From NCBI RefSeq assembly GCF_002735645.1, contig NZ_PDZG01000015.1, positions 1-64,000 on the forward strand: DNA of 64,000 bases, read 5' to 3'. Shown piece after piece: positions 26,374 through 35,456 of this stretch (its first letter is position 1; each line of letters starts with the position of its first letter). The position numbers and the translations under genes were made by a program. Below the pieces are notes generated by a model. The model did no database searches, was not told the origin of the DNA, and worked only from the letters and a program-made list of their open reading frames with translations. This DNA is from Iodobacter sp. BJB302. GTDB taxonomy: Bacteria; Pseudomonadota; Gammaproteobacteria; Burkholderiales; Chitinibacteraceae.

Positions 26374-27636
26374 TTACAGCTCGTCAAATGACGCGTCATT
26401 AGGGCCTAATTTTTGTGGGTGTACCCAGCTGATATCACGCAGGCTGTGCTGCACTTGCTGGTCTACGCCCAGAAGCTTGGCAAAAATCGCCATGCGTACC
26501 GGTACCCCATTATCAGTCTGGCGGAAAATAGCCAGTCTTGGGTCCTGGTTTAAATCGGTAGATAAGTCATTTGCGCCAGGGCGGCTGTCTCTGGGCAGCG
26601 GGTGCATCACGATCACATCCGGTTTGCAGAAGGTATCGACTGCCCGCAGATTAATCTGGAAGTTTTCACCATATCCTTCCATGACTTCGCCCTGCATCCG
26701 CTCTTTTTGCACGCGGGTTGCGTAAATCACATCGGCTCCGGCAAGCCCGCTGGCCAGATTGTCGGTGCATTCAATCACGTTTCCATTGCGGCTGGCCGCA
26801 TCCAGAATACTGGCAGGCATTTCCAGGCCGGTTGGTGCAAGTAGCGTTATTTTTAGCCCCTGATACAGGCCCAGTAATTTTGCTAATGAATGGGCGGCCC
26901 GGCCATGTTTTAAATCGCCCACCAGTGCAATATGGCTGCCATCAATCAGCTTATTAAGGCGGGAAAACTCGCGCTCCATGGTGTAGAGATCAAGCAGGGC
27001 CTGGGTGGGGTGCTCGCCGGGGCCATCGCCACCGTTGATGATGGGAATATTGCTGGCTTCTGCAAACTCGGCCACCGCGCCTTGCTCGGGGTGACGGACA
27101 ACAATCACATCGGCGTAGCCACTGACAACACGGCTGGTGTCGTAGATGGATTCACCCTTGGCCATCGATGAAAAAGTAAAGCCGGTGGTATCACAGACCG
27201 ATCCGCCCAGCCTGCAGAATGCAGCGCCAAAGCTGATGCGCGTGCGGGTACTGGCTTCAAAAAACAGATTGGCAAGTACGGCCCCTTCAAGCACGCGGCA
27301 GGTTTTTTGCCTGCGGGCTACGGGCTGCATAATATCTGCAATGCGAAACAGCTCTTCTACAGATTCGCGTGAGAATTGCTCTACAGAAAGCAGGTGGGGC
27401 GCCCAGTTTGCGGTGCTGACATGGTGTGCAGGCACAACTTTTGTATCCTGGCTGAGAATTTCAGCCAGAAAGCGCTCAACAATGGTGGGCATACTGCGGT
27501 GTTCATTCGAGTTGTCAGGCAGCAGCCAGCTGTCTAAAGCGCGGCGACTTACACCCAGGCGCTCGGTGAGCGCATCGCGGGTGAGGTTGAGCAGTCGCAT
27601 GGCATCGCGAAGGATTGTTTGTTGAGCGGATTGCAT
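26374..27636 (-). CDS. pyrB: Aspartate carbamoyltransferase with N-terminal HTH domain
   Basis: A 420-residue enzyme for the first committed pyrimidine step, joining carbamoyl phosphate and aspartate. The catalytic core (about 85-400) carries FFEASTRTRISF, HPTQALLDLYT, GDLKHGRAAHSL and MHPLPR. Unlike the usual catalytic chain of about 310 residues, it has some 75 extra N-terminal residues that look like a helix-turn-helix (TRDALTERLGVSRRALDSWL). No pyrI regulatory chain or pyrC-like partner is adjacent. The extension may bind nucleic acid or mediate assembly; similar long forms may exist in related bacteria. Divergent or single transcription; the downstream gene is DUF2322-like. Confidence 0.88.
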   Translation of the reverse strand: MQSAQQTILRDAMRLLNLTRDALTERLGVSRRALDSWLLPDNSNEHRSMPTIVERFLAEILSQDTKVVPAHHVSTANWAPHLLSVEQFSRESVEELFRIADIMQPVARRQKTCRVLEGAVLANLFFEASTRTRISFGAAFCRLGGSVCDTTGFTFSSMAKGESIYDTSRVVSGYADVIVVRHPEQGAVAEFAEASNIPIINGGDGPGEHPTQALLDLYTMEREFSRLNKLIDGSHIALVGDLKHGRAAHSLAKLLGLYQGLKITLLAPTGLEMPASILDAASRNGNVIECTDNLASGLAGADVIYATRVQKERMQGEVMEGYGENFQINLRAVDTFCKPDVIVMHPLPRDSRPGANDLSTDLNQDPRLAIFRQTDNGVPVRMAIFAKLLGVDQQVQHSLRDISWVHPQKLGPNDASFDEL

Positions 27637-27796
27637 ATCGGCACCTTATCTACACGTTGCGTGGATTGTGTGCTCTTTTTTATTGGTGTGCAATACGCTT
27701 TGTGTTTAATTATTGATCTGTATTAACTAATCGCGTATAGATTTGGGTTGTAGAAGGGGCTGTATTCATGAAACGGCGGGCAGGTTTTGTAAGCGC

Positions 27797-28768
27797 TCAG
27801 GCCCCGGCTGCGTCGCTTCCCCAGACGTCTTCCATGGGTACGAGGCCGGCAATGCGCTGGCTTTCGATGACACCAATAATGCTGTAATCGATATCCTCGC
27901 TGTCTCTTTCCACAATATCCACCAGGGGTTGCCATTGCTTATTAAAAATGGCGGCAACAATCGGGGTTTGCTCGCTCACGCCAGGGCGTTTAACAATGCC
28001 CACTTCACCATTGAGCAGCTGCACAACCGCGCCCGGTGGATAAAGCCCCATGGTTTGAGTAAACAGGCGGCCCAGCTTGATATCAATGCTGTTGGCTGAG
28101 CCTGTAAGCGAGGTGAGCAAAGCCAGATCAGACAGTTGCCCGCGCCGCCATGCATTGCGGGTTAACATGGCGCAATAGCGGTCGGCGATGCCGATCAGGC
28201 GTGCTTCAAAGTGAATGGCATCGCCAGACAGTTGCTGAGGGTAGCCACTGCCATCAGGGATTTCATGGTGTTGTAAAACATAATCCAGCCAGAGCGGATC
28301 AGTCACGCCCAGCCTGCGCAGCGTATCTCTGCCTTCTACCGGGTGAACCTGCATCAGCAGTCTTTGCTCTTCGCTCAGCGGGCCGGATTGGGTGGAGAGT
28401 TTTTCCTGAATGGCATACATGCCGATATTCATGGTTAAAGCTGCAGCAACAACAGATCGCCGCTCTGTGGGGGAGCGGCCTAAATCGCGTAAGGCCAGCT
28501 CTACCACGCAGGCCACATTAATGGCATGCCGGATAGCGTAAGTACCGTCCTGACGCAGCATAATCATGCCAATCACAACATTACGGTTCAGATCGCAAGC
28601 ACGGCCAAGGTGCTCCACAATCGTGCCAATATGGGCAGGAAATACGCCGGCATAGCTTTCAGCTTTCGATAAAAGTCGATCCAGTGCAGCCCTGGATTCA
28701 AATACGAACCGGGGGGCAGAGAGTGGTCGTGATGTTTTCTGTCCGCCAGAGCGGGGGGATGAGGCCAT
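27797..28768 (-). CDS. HD-GYP-like protein with altered catalytic HD motif
   Basis: A 323-residue protein with an HD-GYP-type fold (about 70-240). The GYP part is well kept (HHEIPDGSGYP at 167-177, then RLIGIADRYCAMLT), but the HD pair expected as HDIGK reads TMNIGM (Met113-Asn114), so metal binding and c-di-GMP hydrolysis are doubtful. A C-terminal beta-rich part (GAVVQLLNGEVGIVKRPG) matches what often follows HD-GYP domains in betaproteobacteria. I chose the ATG at 28768 with GGAG seven bases upstream, not the ATG nine codons earlier, which has no ribosome site. It is 160 bases upstream of pyrB on the same strand. Confidence 0.82.
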   Translation of the reverse strand: MASSPRSGGQKTSRPLSAPRFVFESRAALDRLLSKAESYAGVFPAHIGTIVEHLGRACDLNRNVVIGMIMLRQDGTYAIRHAINVACVVELALRDLGRSPTERRSVVAAALTMNIGMYAIQEKLSTQSGPLSEEQRLLMQVHPVEGRDTLRRLGVTDPLWLDYVLQHHEIPDGSGYPQQLSGDAIHFEARLIGIADRYCAMLTRNAWRRGQLSDLALLTSLTGSANSIDIKLGRLFTQTMGLYPPGAVVQLLNGEVGIVKRPGVSEQTPIVAAIFNKQWQPLVDIVERDSEDIDYSIIGVIESQRIAGLVPMEDVWGSDAAGA

Positions 28769-28957
28769 GCAAAGCTCCGTATATATCCTTGTCATTTTAG
28801 CTGAATAAATAGCAAGGAGAAGGCATGCAATGATACAAGCGGGATGTTTATTTAAAATAAACTCTTGTACGGGGCAAAAACGAATGTGTAAATGCTTAAG
28901 ATACCTGAGGTATTGCCTTTAAACCGGCACTTTATATAGATTGTTTTTGTTATACAT

Positions 28958-28990
28958 AAAAATGGCTACAGTATCAGCCTCTGTAGCCAT
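28958..28990 (-). terminator. Terminator of the isc operon
   Basis: ATGGCTACAG and CTGTAGCCAT form a ten-bp stem with a nine-base loop; on the minus strand it is followed by TTTTATG. It lies just after the iscX stop. Confidence 0.85.
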
Positions 28991-29006
28991 TATGTTGCAA
29001 TGGGGC

Positions 29007-29201
29007 TTAGTCTGCTTCATCCATCCACATCAGCTGGATGGCTTCCAGAATTTTTTCACCGCAGTGTTTTGCGTCATCATTAAAGCCTTCTAATTCCATA
29101 ACCCATTGCATTAAATCAGTAAAACGCACGGTTTTAGGATCCAGTTCCGGGAATTTATCCGCCAGCTGAATGGCAATCTCGCGGGAATCTGTCCATTTCA
29201 T
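29007..29201 (-). CDS. iscX: Fe-S assembly protein IscX
   Basis: A 64-residue acidic protein, last gene of the isc operon. The sequence [21 protein letters not shown], then [16 protein letters not shown], matches IscX (YfhJ), which binds IscS and iron and tunes cluster assembly. The family length is 64-66 residues. Confidence 0.95.
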   Translation of the reverse strand: MKWTDSREIAIQLADKFPELDPKTVRFTDLMQWVMELEGFNDDAKHCGEKILEAIQLMWMDEAD

Positions 29202-29338
29202 GATTCTATCCTTTTTGTCTCATAAGAAACAAAAAGCTGTTTCTTATTGGTTTGTCTTTCCCGTTTGCGGGGCCAGATGTTTTTTATCAGCTGCCTAAGC
29301 CGTTTGCGATCTGCTCTTTGCAGGGCATGAGCCGTATA

Positions 29339-29677
29339 TTAATGATGCTCGCGGGCATGGTTGATGGTGTATTTTGGAATCTCTACCACTAAATCTGTGT
29401 CCGTAACAATAGACTGGCAAGACAGGCGCGATTCGGATTCGAGACCCCATGCTTTATCCAGCATATCGTCTTCTAGCTCATCAGATGGTGCCAGTGAATT
29501 AAAACCTTCACGAATAATCACATGGCAGGTGGTGCAGGCACAGGATTTTTCGCAGGCGTGTTCGATCTCAATATCGTTAGCAAGCAGCACATCGCAAACC
29601 GATGTGCCTGCTTCGGCTTCAAGCACTGCGCCTTCGGGGCAAAGCTGTGGGTGGGGCAGAACTACAATTTGAATCAT
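29339..29677 (-). CDS. fdx: [2Fe-2S] ferredoxin, ISC type
   Basis: A 112-residue adrenodoxin-type ferredoxin. Ligands are the cysteines of CEKSCACTTC and the later SRLSCQ, in the usual C-x5-C-x2-C ... C spacing for the ISC ferredoxin. It gives electrons for sulfur reduction on the IscU scaffold. It is 137 bases upstream of iscX and 166 bases downstream of hscA; the latter gap holds a copy of the CTCTGTG repeat. Confidence 0.96.
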   Translation of the reverse strand: MIQIVVLPHPQLCPEGAVLEAEAGTSVCDVLLANDIEIEHACEKSCACTTCHVIIREGFNSLAPSDELEDDMLDKAWGLESESRLSCQSIVTDTDLVVEIPKYTINHAREHH

Positions 29678-29706
29678 GATTCATCCTTGGCATTTGGCTT
29701 ATTACA

Positions 29707-29837
29707 CAAAAACCCAAATCTTGAGCCACAGAGGTCACAGAAGACACCGGTTTTCACAGAGAAAACCAAGTCTTCTCCGGGCTTAATAAACGCTCTGTGC
29801 TCTGTGTTTTTATCGGTCTCTGTGCTTGCAGGTTTTT
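29707..29837. repeat. CTCTGTG-family repeat, copy 2
   Basis: Begins AAACCCAAATCTTGAGCCACAGAGG, in full at 29707-29735, with CACAGAG again at 29755, and an opposite arm of CTCTGTGCTCTGTG and CTCTGTG near 29793-29825. It lies between hscA and fdx inside the isc operon. Confidence 0.75.
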
Positions 29838-29843
29838 TAAAAT

Positions 29844-31700
29844 TTACATCTCAGCAATTTGCTTGCCCGCTAAGCCACGCTTTACCGCGGCATCCATACG
29901 TTTGGCAGCAAAGTCACCCGTTGCTTCATTGAGCTTTTCGGTAGCAGCGTGGATGGCGTTGGCGTCTTTTTCCTGCATGCTGCTCATAAGCTGCTGCAAG
30001 CTGCTTTCAATCGCTGCGCGCTCTTCGCTATTAAGTAAATCGCCATCTTGCTGCAGCGCGGCCGTGCTGGCGTTGAGAATGGATTCGGCATCAACCAGTG
30101 CTTCGGCCAGCTTACGGGCCTGCACATCGGCGCTGGCATATTGCATGGAATCGGTCAGCATGGTGGCGATTTCATCGTCAGATAAGCCGTAAGAAGGCTT
30201 CACCATAATGCTGGCTTCAACGCCGGATGACAGCTCTCTTGCCGCAACAGACAATAATCCATCTGCATCTACCTGAAAGGTGACACGAATGCGCGCAGCG
30301 CCTGCCACCATCGGCGGAATGCCGCGCAGCTCAAACCGGGCCAGGCTGCGGCAATCGCTCACCAGCTCGCGCTCGCCTTGCAATACATGGATGGCCATGG
30401 CGGTTTGACCATCTTTAAAGGTGGTGAATTCTTGTGCTCTGGCGGTAGGAATGGTGCTGTTTCTGGGGATGATTTTTTCGACCAGATTGCCCATGGTTTC
30501 CAGCCCCAGCGAGAGTGGAATCACGTCCAGCAGCAGCCATTCATCCTCCCCTTTATTGCCTGCCAGCACATTGGCCTGAATGGCCGCGCCAATGGCGACC
30601 ACTTTATCCGGGTCCAGATTAGTGAGCGGTTCTTGTTTAAAAAAATCGGCTACTGCATGGCGCACTTGCGGCATGCGGGTGGCGCCACCCACCATGACTA
30701 CGCCCTTGATATCACTAACTTGCAGCTTGGCATCGCGTAAGGCTTTGCGCACAGGGGTGATGGTGTTGCTGACTAGGGTATGGGTGATCTCATGCAGCGT
30801 TTCAGTGCTTAGTTCCACATCTACTACCACGCCTTCGCTCAGCACGGCCGTGATGCGGGTAGTAGGGTGATCAGAAAGCGCTTCTTTGGCTTCACGGGCG
30901 CGGGTCAGCAGCACACGGGCGTCATGGGCGTTCAGTGCGGATAAACCCGCTTCTTGTAAAATCCAACAGTAAATGCGGTGATCAAAGTCATCGCCACCCA
31001 GTCTTGAATCGCCTGAGGTGGCCCGTACTTCAAATAAGCCGCGGGTCAGCTCCAGAATGGATACATCAAAAGTGCCGCCGCCTAAGTCGTAAATAACGTA
31101 AGTGCCCTCTGCGCCATTATCCAAGCCATAGGCAATGGCCGCAGCGGTGGGCTCATTCAGTAAGCGCAGTACATTCAGGCCGGCGATTTGTGCCGCATCT
31201 TTGGTGGCCTGGCGCTGTGCATCGTCAAAATAGGCCGGTACAGTAATCACTGCGCCAACCAGCTCGCCACCGAGGCTTTGCTCGGCGCGGGTTTTAAGCG
31301 TGCGCAGAATATCTGCCGATACTTCAACCGGGCTTTTTACCCCCGCGCGTGTCGATATTTTGAGCATGCCCGGCTCGTCTACAAAGCGGTAGGGCGTGGC
31401 TAAATCGGCAATATCATTAATGCCACGGCCCATAAAACGTTTGACCGAGCTGATGGTGTTGCTTGGGTCATCATTCTGGCGTGCCAGTGCACCACAGCCC
31501 ACACGGGTTTCGCCATCCTTGCCGTAATTCACCACGGAGGCCAGCAGCGTGCGGCCCTGCTCATCCGGCAAACAGACGGCGCTGCCGCTTTTTACCGAGG
31601 CAACTAAGGAGTTGGTCGTGCCAAGATCAATGCCGATTGCAAGGCGGTGCTGATGTGGCTCGGCAAATAGACCCGGCTCAGAAATTTGTAATAAGGCCAT
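29844..31700 (-). CDS. hscA: Hsp70-type chaperone HscA
   Basis: A 618-residue specialised Hsp70 that transfers Fe-S clusters from IscU to acceptors. The nucleotide-binding domain has [13 protein letters not shown], the phosphate motif [13 protein letters not shown] and [14 protein letters not shown]; the substrate-binding domain follows from about 390 with an N-terminal [16 protein letters not shown]. The N-terminal extension of about 18 residues before HRLAIGID is typical of HscA. It acts with HscB, encoded 230 bases upstream; that gap carries a REP-like palindrome. Confidence 0.97.
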   Translation of the reverse strand: MALLQISEPGLFAEPHQHRLAIGIDLGTTNSLVASVKSGSAVCLPDEQGRTLLASVVNYGKDGETRVGCGALARQNDDPSNTISSVKRFMGRGINDIADLATPYRFVDEPGMLKISTRAGVKSPVEVSADILRTLKTRAEQSLGGELVGAVITVPAYFDDAQRQATKDAAQIAGLNVLRLLNEPTAAAIAYGLDNGAEGTYVIYDLGGGTFDVSILELTRGLFEVRATSGDSRLGGDDFDHRIYCWILQEAGLSALNAHDARVLLTRAREAKEALSDHPTTRITAVLSEGVVVDVELSTETLHEITHTLVSNTITPVRKALRDAKLQVSDIKGVVMVGGATRMPQVRHAVADFFKQEPLTNLDPDKVVAIGAAIQANVLAGNKGEDEWLLLDVIPLSLGLETMGNLVEKIIPRNSTIPTARAQEFTTFKDGQTAMAIHVLQGERELVSDCRSLARFELRGIPPMVAGAARIRVTFQVDADGLLSVAARELSSGVEASIMVKPSYGLSDDEIATMLTDSMQYASADVQARKLAEALVDAESILNASTAALQQDGDLLNSEERAAIESSLQQLMSSMQEKDANAIHAATEKLNEATGDFAAKRMDAAVKRGLAGKQIAEM

Positions 31701-31794
31701 GTTTCATCCGTAAGATAGCTTGCTTCGCTATTCTTTAAAAAGCGTGCTTTAAGAGGTCTTCTTAAGCCAACCCTATCAACTTAAGATGAATTCG

Positions 31795-31860
31795 TAGCTT
31801 GGGTTAGCAGTCTTATCGCGTAGCCATAAATGGGCCACGCAAACCAGCTAACCCAACCTA
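31795..31860. repeat. REP-like palindrome between hscB and hscA
   Basis: Arms TAGCTTGGGTTAGC (31795-31808) and GCTAACCCAACCTA (31847-31860) pair with one mismatch, with a second inner pair GCGTAG/CCACGC-like. The arm is almost the same as the TAGGTTGGGCTA palindromes beside the RAYT gene. Confidence 0.75.
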
Positions 31861-31930
31861 TGAAAAGCATCTTTTCCCATTAGCTTTGCTTTAGTTAATA
31901 GAGTTGGGCTGAGATTAGCCATTATGTAAT

Positions 31931-32464
31931 TTAAAACAGCAGGGTTTCTATGGCGTCGCCAATTTCCTGCTCCAGTTTTTCCATAAAGCGAAGTTTACGC
32001 ACGGCAACGGTGGCCGCGCTTAAATCATGCGTTTCGTCCAGCAGGCTGGCAAGGTGTTGCTCCAGCGCGCTGGTTTCAGCGGCCAGTTCTCTGCCTATAT
32101 TTTCTAAGCTTTCAATATTCTGCGTGGTTTTTGCATCGCCAATCGCCTCACGCCATTCCATTTGATTCATTAAAAAATCAATCGGCATGGCTGTATTGCT
32201 TTCTTCCTGCGTGTCGACGCCGGCCAGCTTGAGTAAATAGCGGCCACGGGCAATCGGGGATTTGAGCGTTTGATAGGCTTCATTGACTTGGGTGGCAATC
32301 TGCAGGCTCATACGGCGCACAGCATCGTTCTCGCTGGCAAAGCGATCGGGATGATAAGTGGCAAGTAAGCTGCGGTAATTGCTGTCAATGCTGCGCTGGT
32401 CGAGTGCAAACCTGGCAGGCAAGCCGAAGAGGGCGAAGTGGTTTTGCGTAAAGTCGAAGTTCAT
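31931..32464 (-). CDS. hscB: J-domain co-chaperone HscB
   Basis: A 177-residue co-chaperone with an N-terminal J domain, including the HPD motif in TYHPDRF that activates HscA's ATPase, and a C-terminal three-helix domain that binds IscU. The start NFDFTQNHFALFGLP is typical. It is read between iscA and hscA, with a CTCTGTG-type repeat upstream and a REP downstream. Confidence 0.96.
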   Translation of the reverse strand: MNFDFTQNHFALFGLPARFALDQRSIDSNYRSLLATYHPDRFASENDAVRRMSLQIATQVNEAYQTLKSPIARGRYLLKLAGVDTQEESNTAMPIDFLMNQMEWREAIGDAKTTQNIESLENIGRELAAETSALEQHLASLLDETHDLSAATVAVRKLRFMEKLEQEIGDAIETLLF

Positions 32465-32500
32465 GGCGTTTTTGGCGGGGAAGGGGGGGAAATGCTGCTT

Positions 32501-32620
32501 TAAAACCCAAATCTTAAACCACGGAGGAAAAGGAGGACGCGGAGAAAAACTTATTTTAGAGTGGGTGTCCTCTGGTTTGTTTTTCTCGTTTTTTTTCCGT
32601 GAGCTCCGTGGTGAAGATTT
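32501..32620. repeat. CTCTGTG-family repeat, copy 3 (CTCCGTG variant)
   Basis: Starts AAAACCCAAATCTTAAACCA (32501), continues with ACGGAGG and GCGGAG, and closes with the inverted GAGCTCCGTGGTGAAGATTT (from 32601). It fills the gap between iscA and hscB. Confidence 0.75.
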
Positions 32621-32650
32621 ATGGTTTCAAAGGCTTGCTGCATTTGCGTA

Positions 32651-32974
32651 CTAAACGTTAAAGCTTTCGCCGCAGCCGCACTCGTTTTTAACGTTGGGGT
32701 TATTAAATTTAAACCCTTCGTTCAGGCCTTCCTTGGTGAAGTCCAGCTCGGTGCCATCAAGGTAAGCGAGTGATTTGCTGTCGGTGAAAATTTTTACCCC
32801 GAAGCTTTCAAAAGCTAAATCTGTATCGGAGGCGACATCGACAAACTCAAGCTTATACGCCATGCCGGAACAACCCGAGGTTTTAACGGCCAGACGCACG
32901 CCAAGACCTTTACCACGCTTTGCCAGAAAATTGGAAATATGGGTTGCTGCACTTTCACTTAATGTAAGAGCCAT
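32651..32974 (-). CDS. iscA: A-type Fe-S carrier IscA
   Basis: A 107-residue A-type scaffold/carrier. The three cluster or iron ligands are in place: Cys35 ([10 protein letters not shown]), Cys99 and Cys101 (NECGCGESF), the same numbering as in E. coli IscA. Start at MALTLSE, with GAGG seven bases upstream; the longer frame adds seven residues. Part of the isc operon. Confidence 0.97.
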   Translation of the reverse strand: MALTLSESAATHISNFLAKRGKGLGVRLAVKTSGCSGMAYKLEFVDVASDTDLAFESFGVKIFTDSKSLAYLDGTELDFTKEGLNEGFKFNNPNVKNECGCGESFNV

Positions 32975-33044
32975 TTTTTTGCCTCGCAATAACACTGCGT
33001 CATCGCTTATCCAGACGCATTACGCCGTAAGTTGAACCAATAGA

Positions 33045-33425
33045 TTAACCGTGCTTGGTTTTGTAATCCGCTACCGCTGCTTTAATGGCGTCTTCTGCCA
33101 GGATAGAGCAGTGGATTTTAACCGGCGGCAGCGCTAATTCTTCGGCAATTTGTGTGTTTTTAATGCTCAAAGCCTGATCGAGCGTCTTGCCCTTTACCCA
33201 TTCGGTAACTAAGGAAGACGATGCAATCGCCGAGCCACAGCCGTAGGTTTTAAATTTAGCATCTTCGATAATGCCGTCTGCGCCTACCTTGATTTGCAGC
33301 TTCATCACGTCGCCACAGGCCGGAGCGCCCACCATGCCAGTCCCTACGTTGTCGTCGCCTTTTTCAAACGCGCCAACATTACGTGGGTTTTCATAGTGAT
33401 CCAGAACTTGTTCGCTGTATGCCAT
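33045..33425 (-). CDS. iscU: Fe-S scaffold IscU
   Basis: A 126-residue scaffold on which [2Fe-2S] clusters are built. Ligands Cys37, Asp39 (APACGD), Cys63 (YGCGSA), His105 and Cys106 (KIHCS) are all present, and the LPPVK site for HscA binding is at 99-103. Start at MAYSEQV with AGAGG upstream; the ORF could extend 17 residues but they are not conserved in the family. Between iscS and iscA. Confidence 0.98.
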   Translation of the reverse strand: MAYSEQVLDHYENPRNVGAFEKGDDNVGTGMVGAPACGDVMKLQIKVGADGIIEDAKFKTYGCGSAIASSSLVTEWVKGKTLDQALSIKNTQIAEELALPPVKIHCSILAEDAIKAAVADYKTKHG

Positions 33426-33464
33426 TTTGTGTGCCTCTTTACTTTTGCTGTGGTTCGCAGGTGT

Positions 33465-33545
33465 GTAACCCAACATCTTGTTAACTGAGTGTGCTGGGTT
33501 ACGCGATATCGTCAGCTAAAAACGGCTGACGATCCTGCTAACCCA
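33465..33545. repeat. REP-like palindromes between iscS and iscU
   Basis: GTAACCCA (33465) pairs with TGGGTTAC (33494-33501), and a second hairpin uses ATCGTCAGC/GCTGACGAT (about 33508-33532), flanked by GGGTTA and TAACCC. The arms are of the same TTGGGTTA type as the RAYT-linked REPs. Confidence 0.65.
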
Positions 33546-33603
33546 AACTGCGTACTGTTAATAATCATCATTAGGACTGCATTTAGTGTGGATCGCAGTT
33601 CTG

Positions 33604-33660
33604 GGCAAGGCGCAAAGTCACGACGTTTACTATTTGTAAACGAGGGGCTTTGCAACGCCG
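33604..33660. repeat. Second palindromic repeat upstream of iscU
   Basis: GCAAGGCGCAAAG and CTTTGCAACGCC form the outer arms of an imperfect palindrome whose core is CGTTTAC (33624-33630) and GTAAACG (33636-33642). Together with the REP-like sequence it fills most of the 260-bp gap between iscS and iscU. Confidence 0.6.
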
Positions 33661-33685
33661 CACAGGGCTGCGAGGCACGCTAAAT

Positions 33686-34900
33686 TTAGTGGGCGGCCCA
33701 TTCGATGGTGGAGATATCGATCCCCTCTTTGTACATATCCCAAAGCGGCGACAGCTCACGCAGTTTGCCGATTTTGCTGCGAATTAAAGCAATCGCAAAG
33801 TCGATTTCTTCTACGGTATTAAAGCGGCCGATGGTGAAGCGGATCGATGAATGTGCCAGCTCATCCGAGCGGCCAAGAGCACGCAATACGTAAGACGGCT
33901 CTAAAGATGCCGATGTACACGCAGAGCCACTGGATACGGCCAGCTCTTTCAGAGCCATCACCAGCGATTCGCCTTCTACATAGTTAAAGCTCACATTCAG
34001 ATTATGCGGAACACGCTGTTCCATATCACCGTTCAGGTGGACTTCTTCGATGTCGGATAAACCTGCCCACAGGCGGTCACGCAGCATACGCATGCGTTCC
34101 AGCTCGGTTCCCATATCTTCTTTTGCGATACGGAATGCTTCGCCCATGCCGACGATTTGGTGCGTTGCCAGCGTGCCAGAACGGAAACCACGTTCATGAC
34201 CGCCGCCGTGCATTTGTGCTTCAAGGCGGATACGTGGCTTGCGGCGAATATACAGCGCGCCGATGCCCTTAGGGCCGTAAGTCTTGTGCGCTGAAAAGCT
34301 CATTAAATCGACTTTAAGCGCGGCCAGATCAATCACCACCTTACCTGTGGCTTGCGCGGCATCCACATGGAAGATAATGCCTTTTTCGCGGCATAATTCG
34401 CCAATTGCCGGGATATCCTGGATCACGCCGATTTCGTTATTAACAAACATCACTGAGATCAGGATGGTGTCCGGGCGAATCGCCGCTTTCAGTACATCAA
34501 AATCAAGCAGACCGTTGTCTTTTACATCTAAATAAGTCACTTCAAAGCCTTCGCGTTCCAGCTCGCGCATGGTATCCAGAATGGCTTTGTGTTCTGTTTT
34601 AACAGTAATTAAATGCTTGCCCTTGGCCTTGTAAAAGTGCGCTGCACCTTTTAAGGCCAGGTTGTTGGATTCGGTGGCACCGGAGGTCCAGACGATTTCT
34701 TTTGGATCGCAATTAACCAGCGCGGCAACCTGTTCACGTGCTTCTTCTACAGCCGCTTCCGCTTCCCAGCCAAAGGCGTGTGAGCGCGATGCAGGGTTGC
34801 CGAAGTGCTCGGTTAAACAGGGAATCATCTTGGCTGCAACACGTGGATCCACTGGTGTGGTGGCTGAATAGTCAAGATAGATAGGTTTGGTCGCGCTCAT
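33686..34900 (-). CDS. iscS: Cysteine desulfurase IscS
   Basis: A 404-residue PLP enzyme that takes sulfur from cysteine and passes it to IscU and other acceptors. The PLP lysine is Lys206 in [12 protein letters not shown] and the persulfide cysteine is Cys328 in [14 protein letters not shown], both with E. coli numbering. Start overlaps the iscR stop by four bases (ATGA). Length is normal. Confidence 0.98.
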   Translation of the reverse strand: MSATKPIYLDYSATTPVDPRVAAKMIPCLTEHFGNPASRSHAFGWEAEAAVEEAREQVAALVNCDPKEIVWTSGATESNNLALKGAAHFYKAKGKHLITVKTEHKAILDTMRELEREGFEVTYLDVKDNGLLDFDVLKAAIRPDTILISVMFVNNEIGVIQDIPAIGELCREKGIIFHVDAAQATGKVVIDLAALKVDLMSFSAHKTYGPKGIGALYIRRKPRIRLEAQMHGGGHERGFRSGTLATHQIVGMGEAFRIAKEDMGTELERMRMLRDRLWAGLSDIEEVHLNGDMEQRVPHNLNVSFNYVEGESLVMALKELAVSSGSACTSASLEPSYVLRALGRSDELAHSSIRFTIGRFNTVEEIDFAIALIRSKIGKLRELSPLWDMYKEGIDISTIEWAAH

Positions 34901-35382
34901 TTTGCGGATGCTCCAGATTCAATACGAGAAGGCTTGATACTGCCGAGTAAAATGCTGTCATTGCAGCGTTTTTGCTTGGCCTGATGTTTGTCTATCAACT
35001 GCGCCAGACTGATCGAGGCGAGGTAATCAAAGATCGTGCTGTTCAGGCTTGCCCAAAGGTCGTGCGTCATACAGCGGCCTTCGTCATGGCAGTTTTCTTT
35101 GCCGCCACATTGGGTGGCGTCCAGCGGCTCGTCCACCGCTAAAATAATATCGGCAACGGTAATCAGGCTGGCATCTTTGGCGAGGCAATAGCCGCCGCCG
35201 GGCCCGCGCACGCTGTCTACCAGCTCGCGACGGCGCAGCTTGCCAAACAGTTGCTCTAAATAGGAGAGCGAAATATGTTGGCGCTCGCTAATGCCGGAAA
35301 GCGTCACCGGCCCCGCGGATTCCCGCAGTGCAAGGTCTAGCATTGCCGTTACAGCAAAACGGCCTTTGGTCGTCAGTCGCAT
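34897..35382 (-). CDS. iscR: Fe-S-sensing Rrf2 regulator IscR
   Basis: A 161-residue Rrf2-family regulator with an N-terminal winged helix ([19 protein letters not shown]; recognition part [18 protein letters not shown]) and the [2Fe-2S] ligands Cys92, Cys98, Cys104 and His107, matching E. coli numbering. Holo-IscR represses the isc operon. Start at MRLTTK with AGAGGA upstream, not the ATG eight codons earlier. The promoter before it has a good IscR type 1 site. Confidence 0.97.
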   Translation of the reverse strand: MRLTTKGRFAVTAMLDLALRESAGPVTLSGISERQHISLSYLEQLFGKLRRRELVDSVRGPGGGYCLAKDASLITVADIILAVDEPLDATQCGGKENCHDEGRCMTHDLWASLNSTIFDYLASISLAQLIDKHQAKQKRCNDSILLGSIKPSRIESGASAK

Positions 35383-35405
35383 GATTTTCCTCTCATTACA
35401 GGCCA

Positions 35406-35438
35406 ATGCTAAAATACCAGAGTGATTTAGTCAAGTAT
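35406..35438 (-). promoter_or_regulatory. iscR promoter with IscR type 1 site
   Basis: On the minus strand -35 TTGACT (35429-35434) and -10 TAGCAT (35406-35411) are 17 bp apart. Overlapping the -35 is a 25-bp sequence (35414-35438) beginning ATACTTGACTAAATCA and ending TCTGGTAT; it matches the published type 1 IscR motif, ATA-S-YY-GACT-RWWW-YAGTC-RRS-TAT, at all but two of the constrained positions. This indicates feedback repression of isc by holo-IscR. Confidence 0.82.
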
Positions 35439-35456
35439 TGATGAGGTGGGGGTGGG

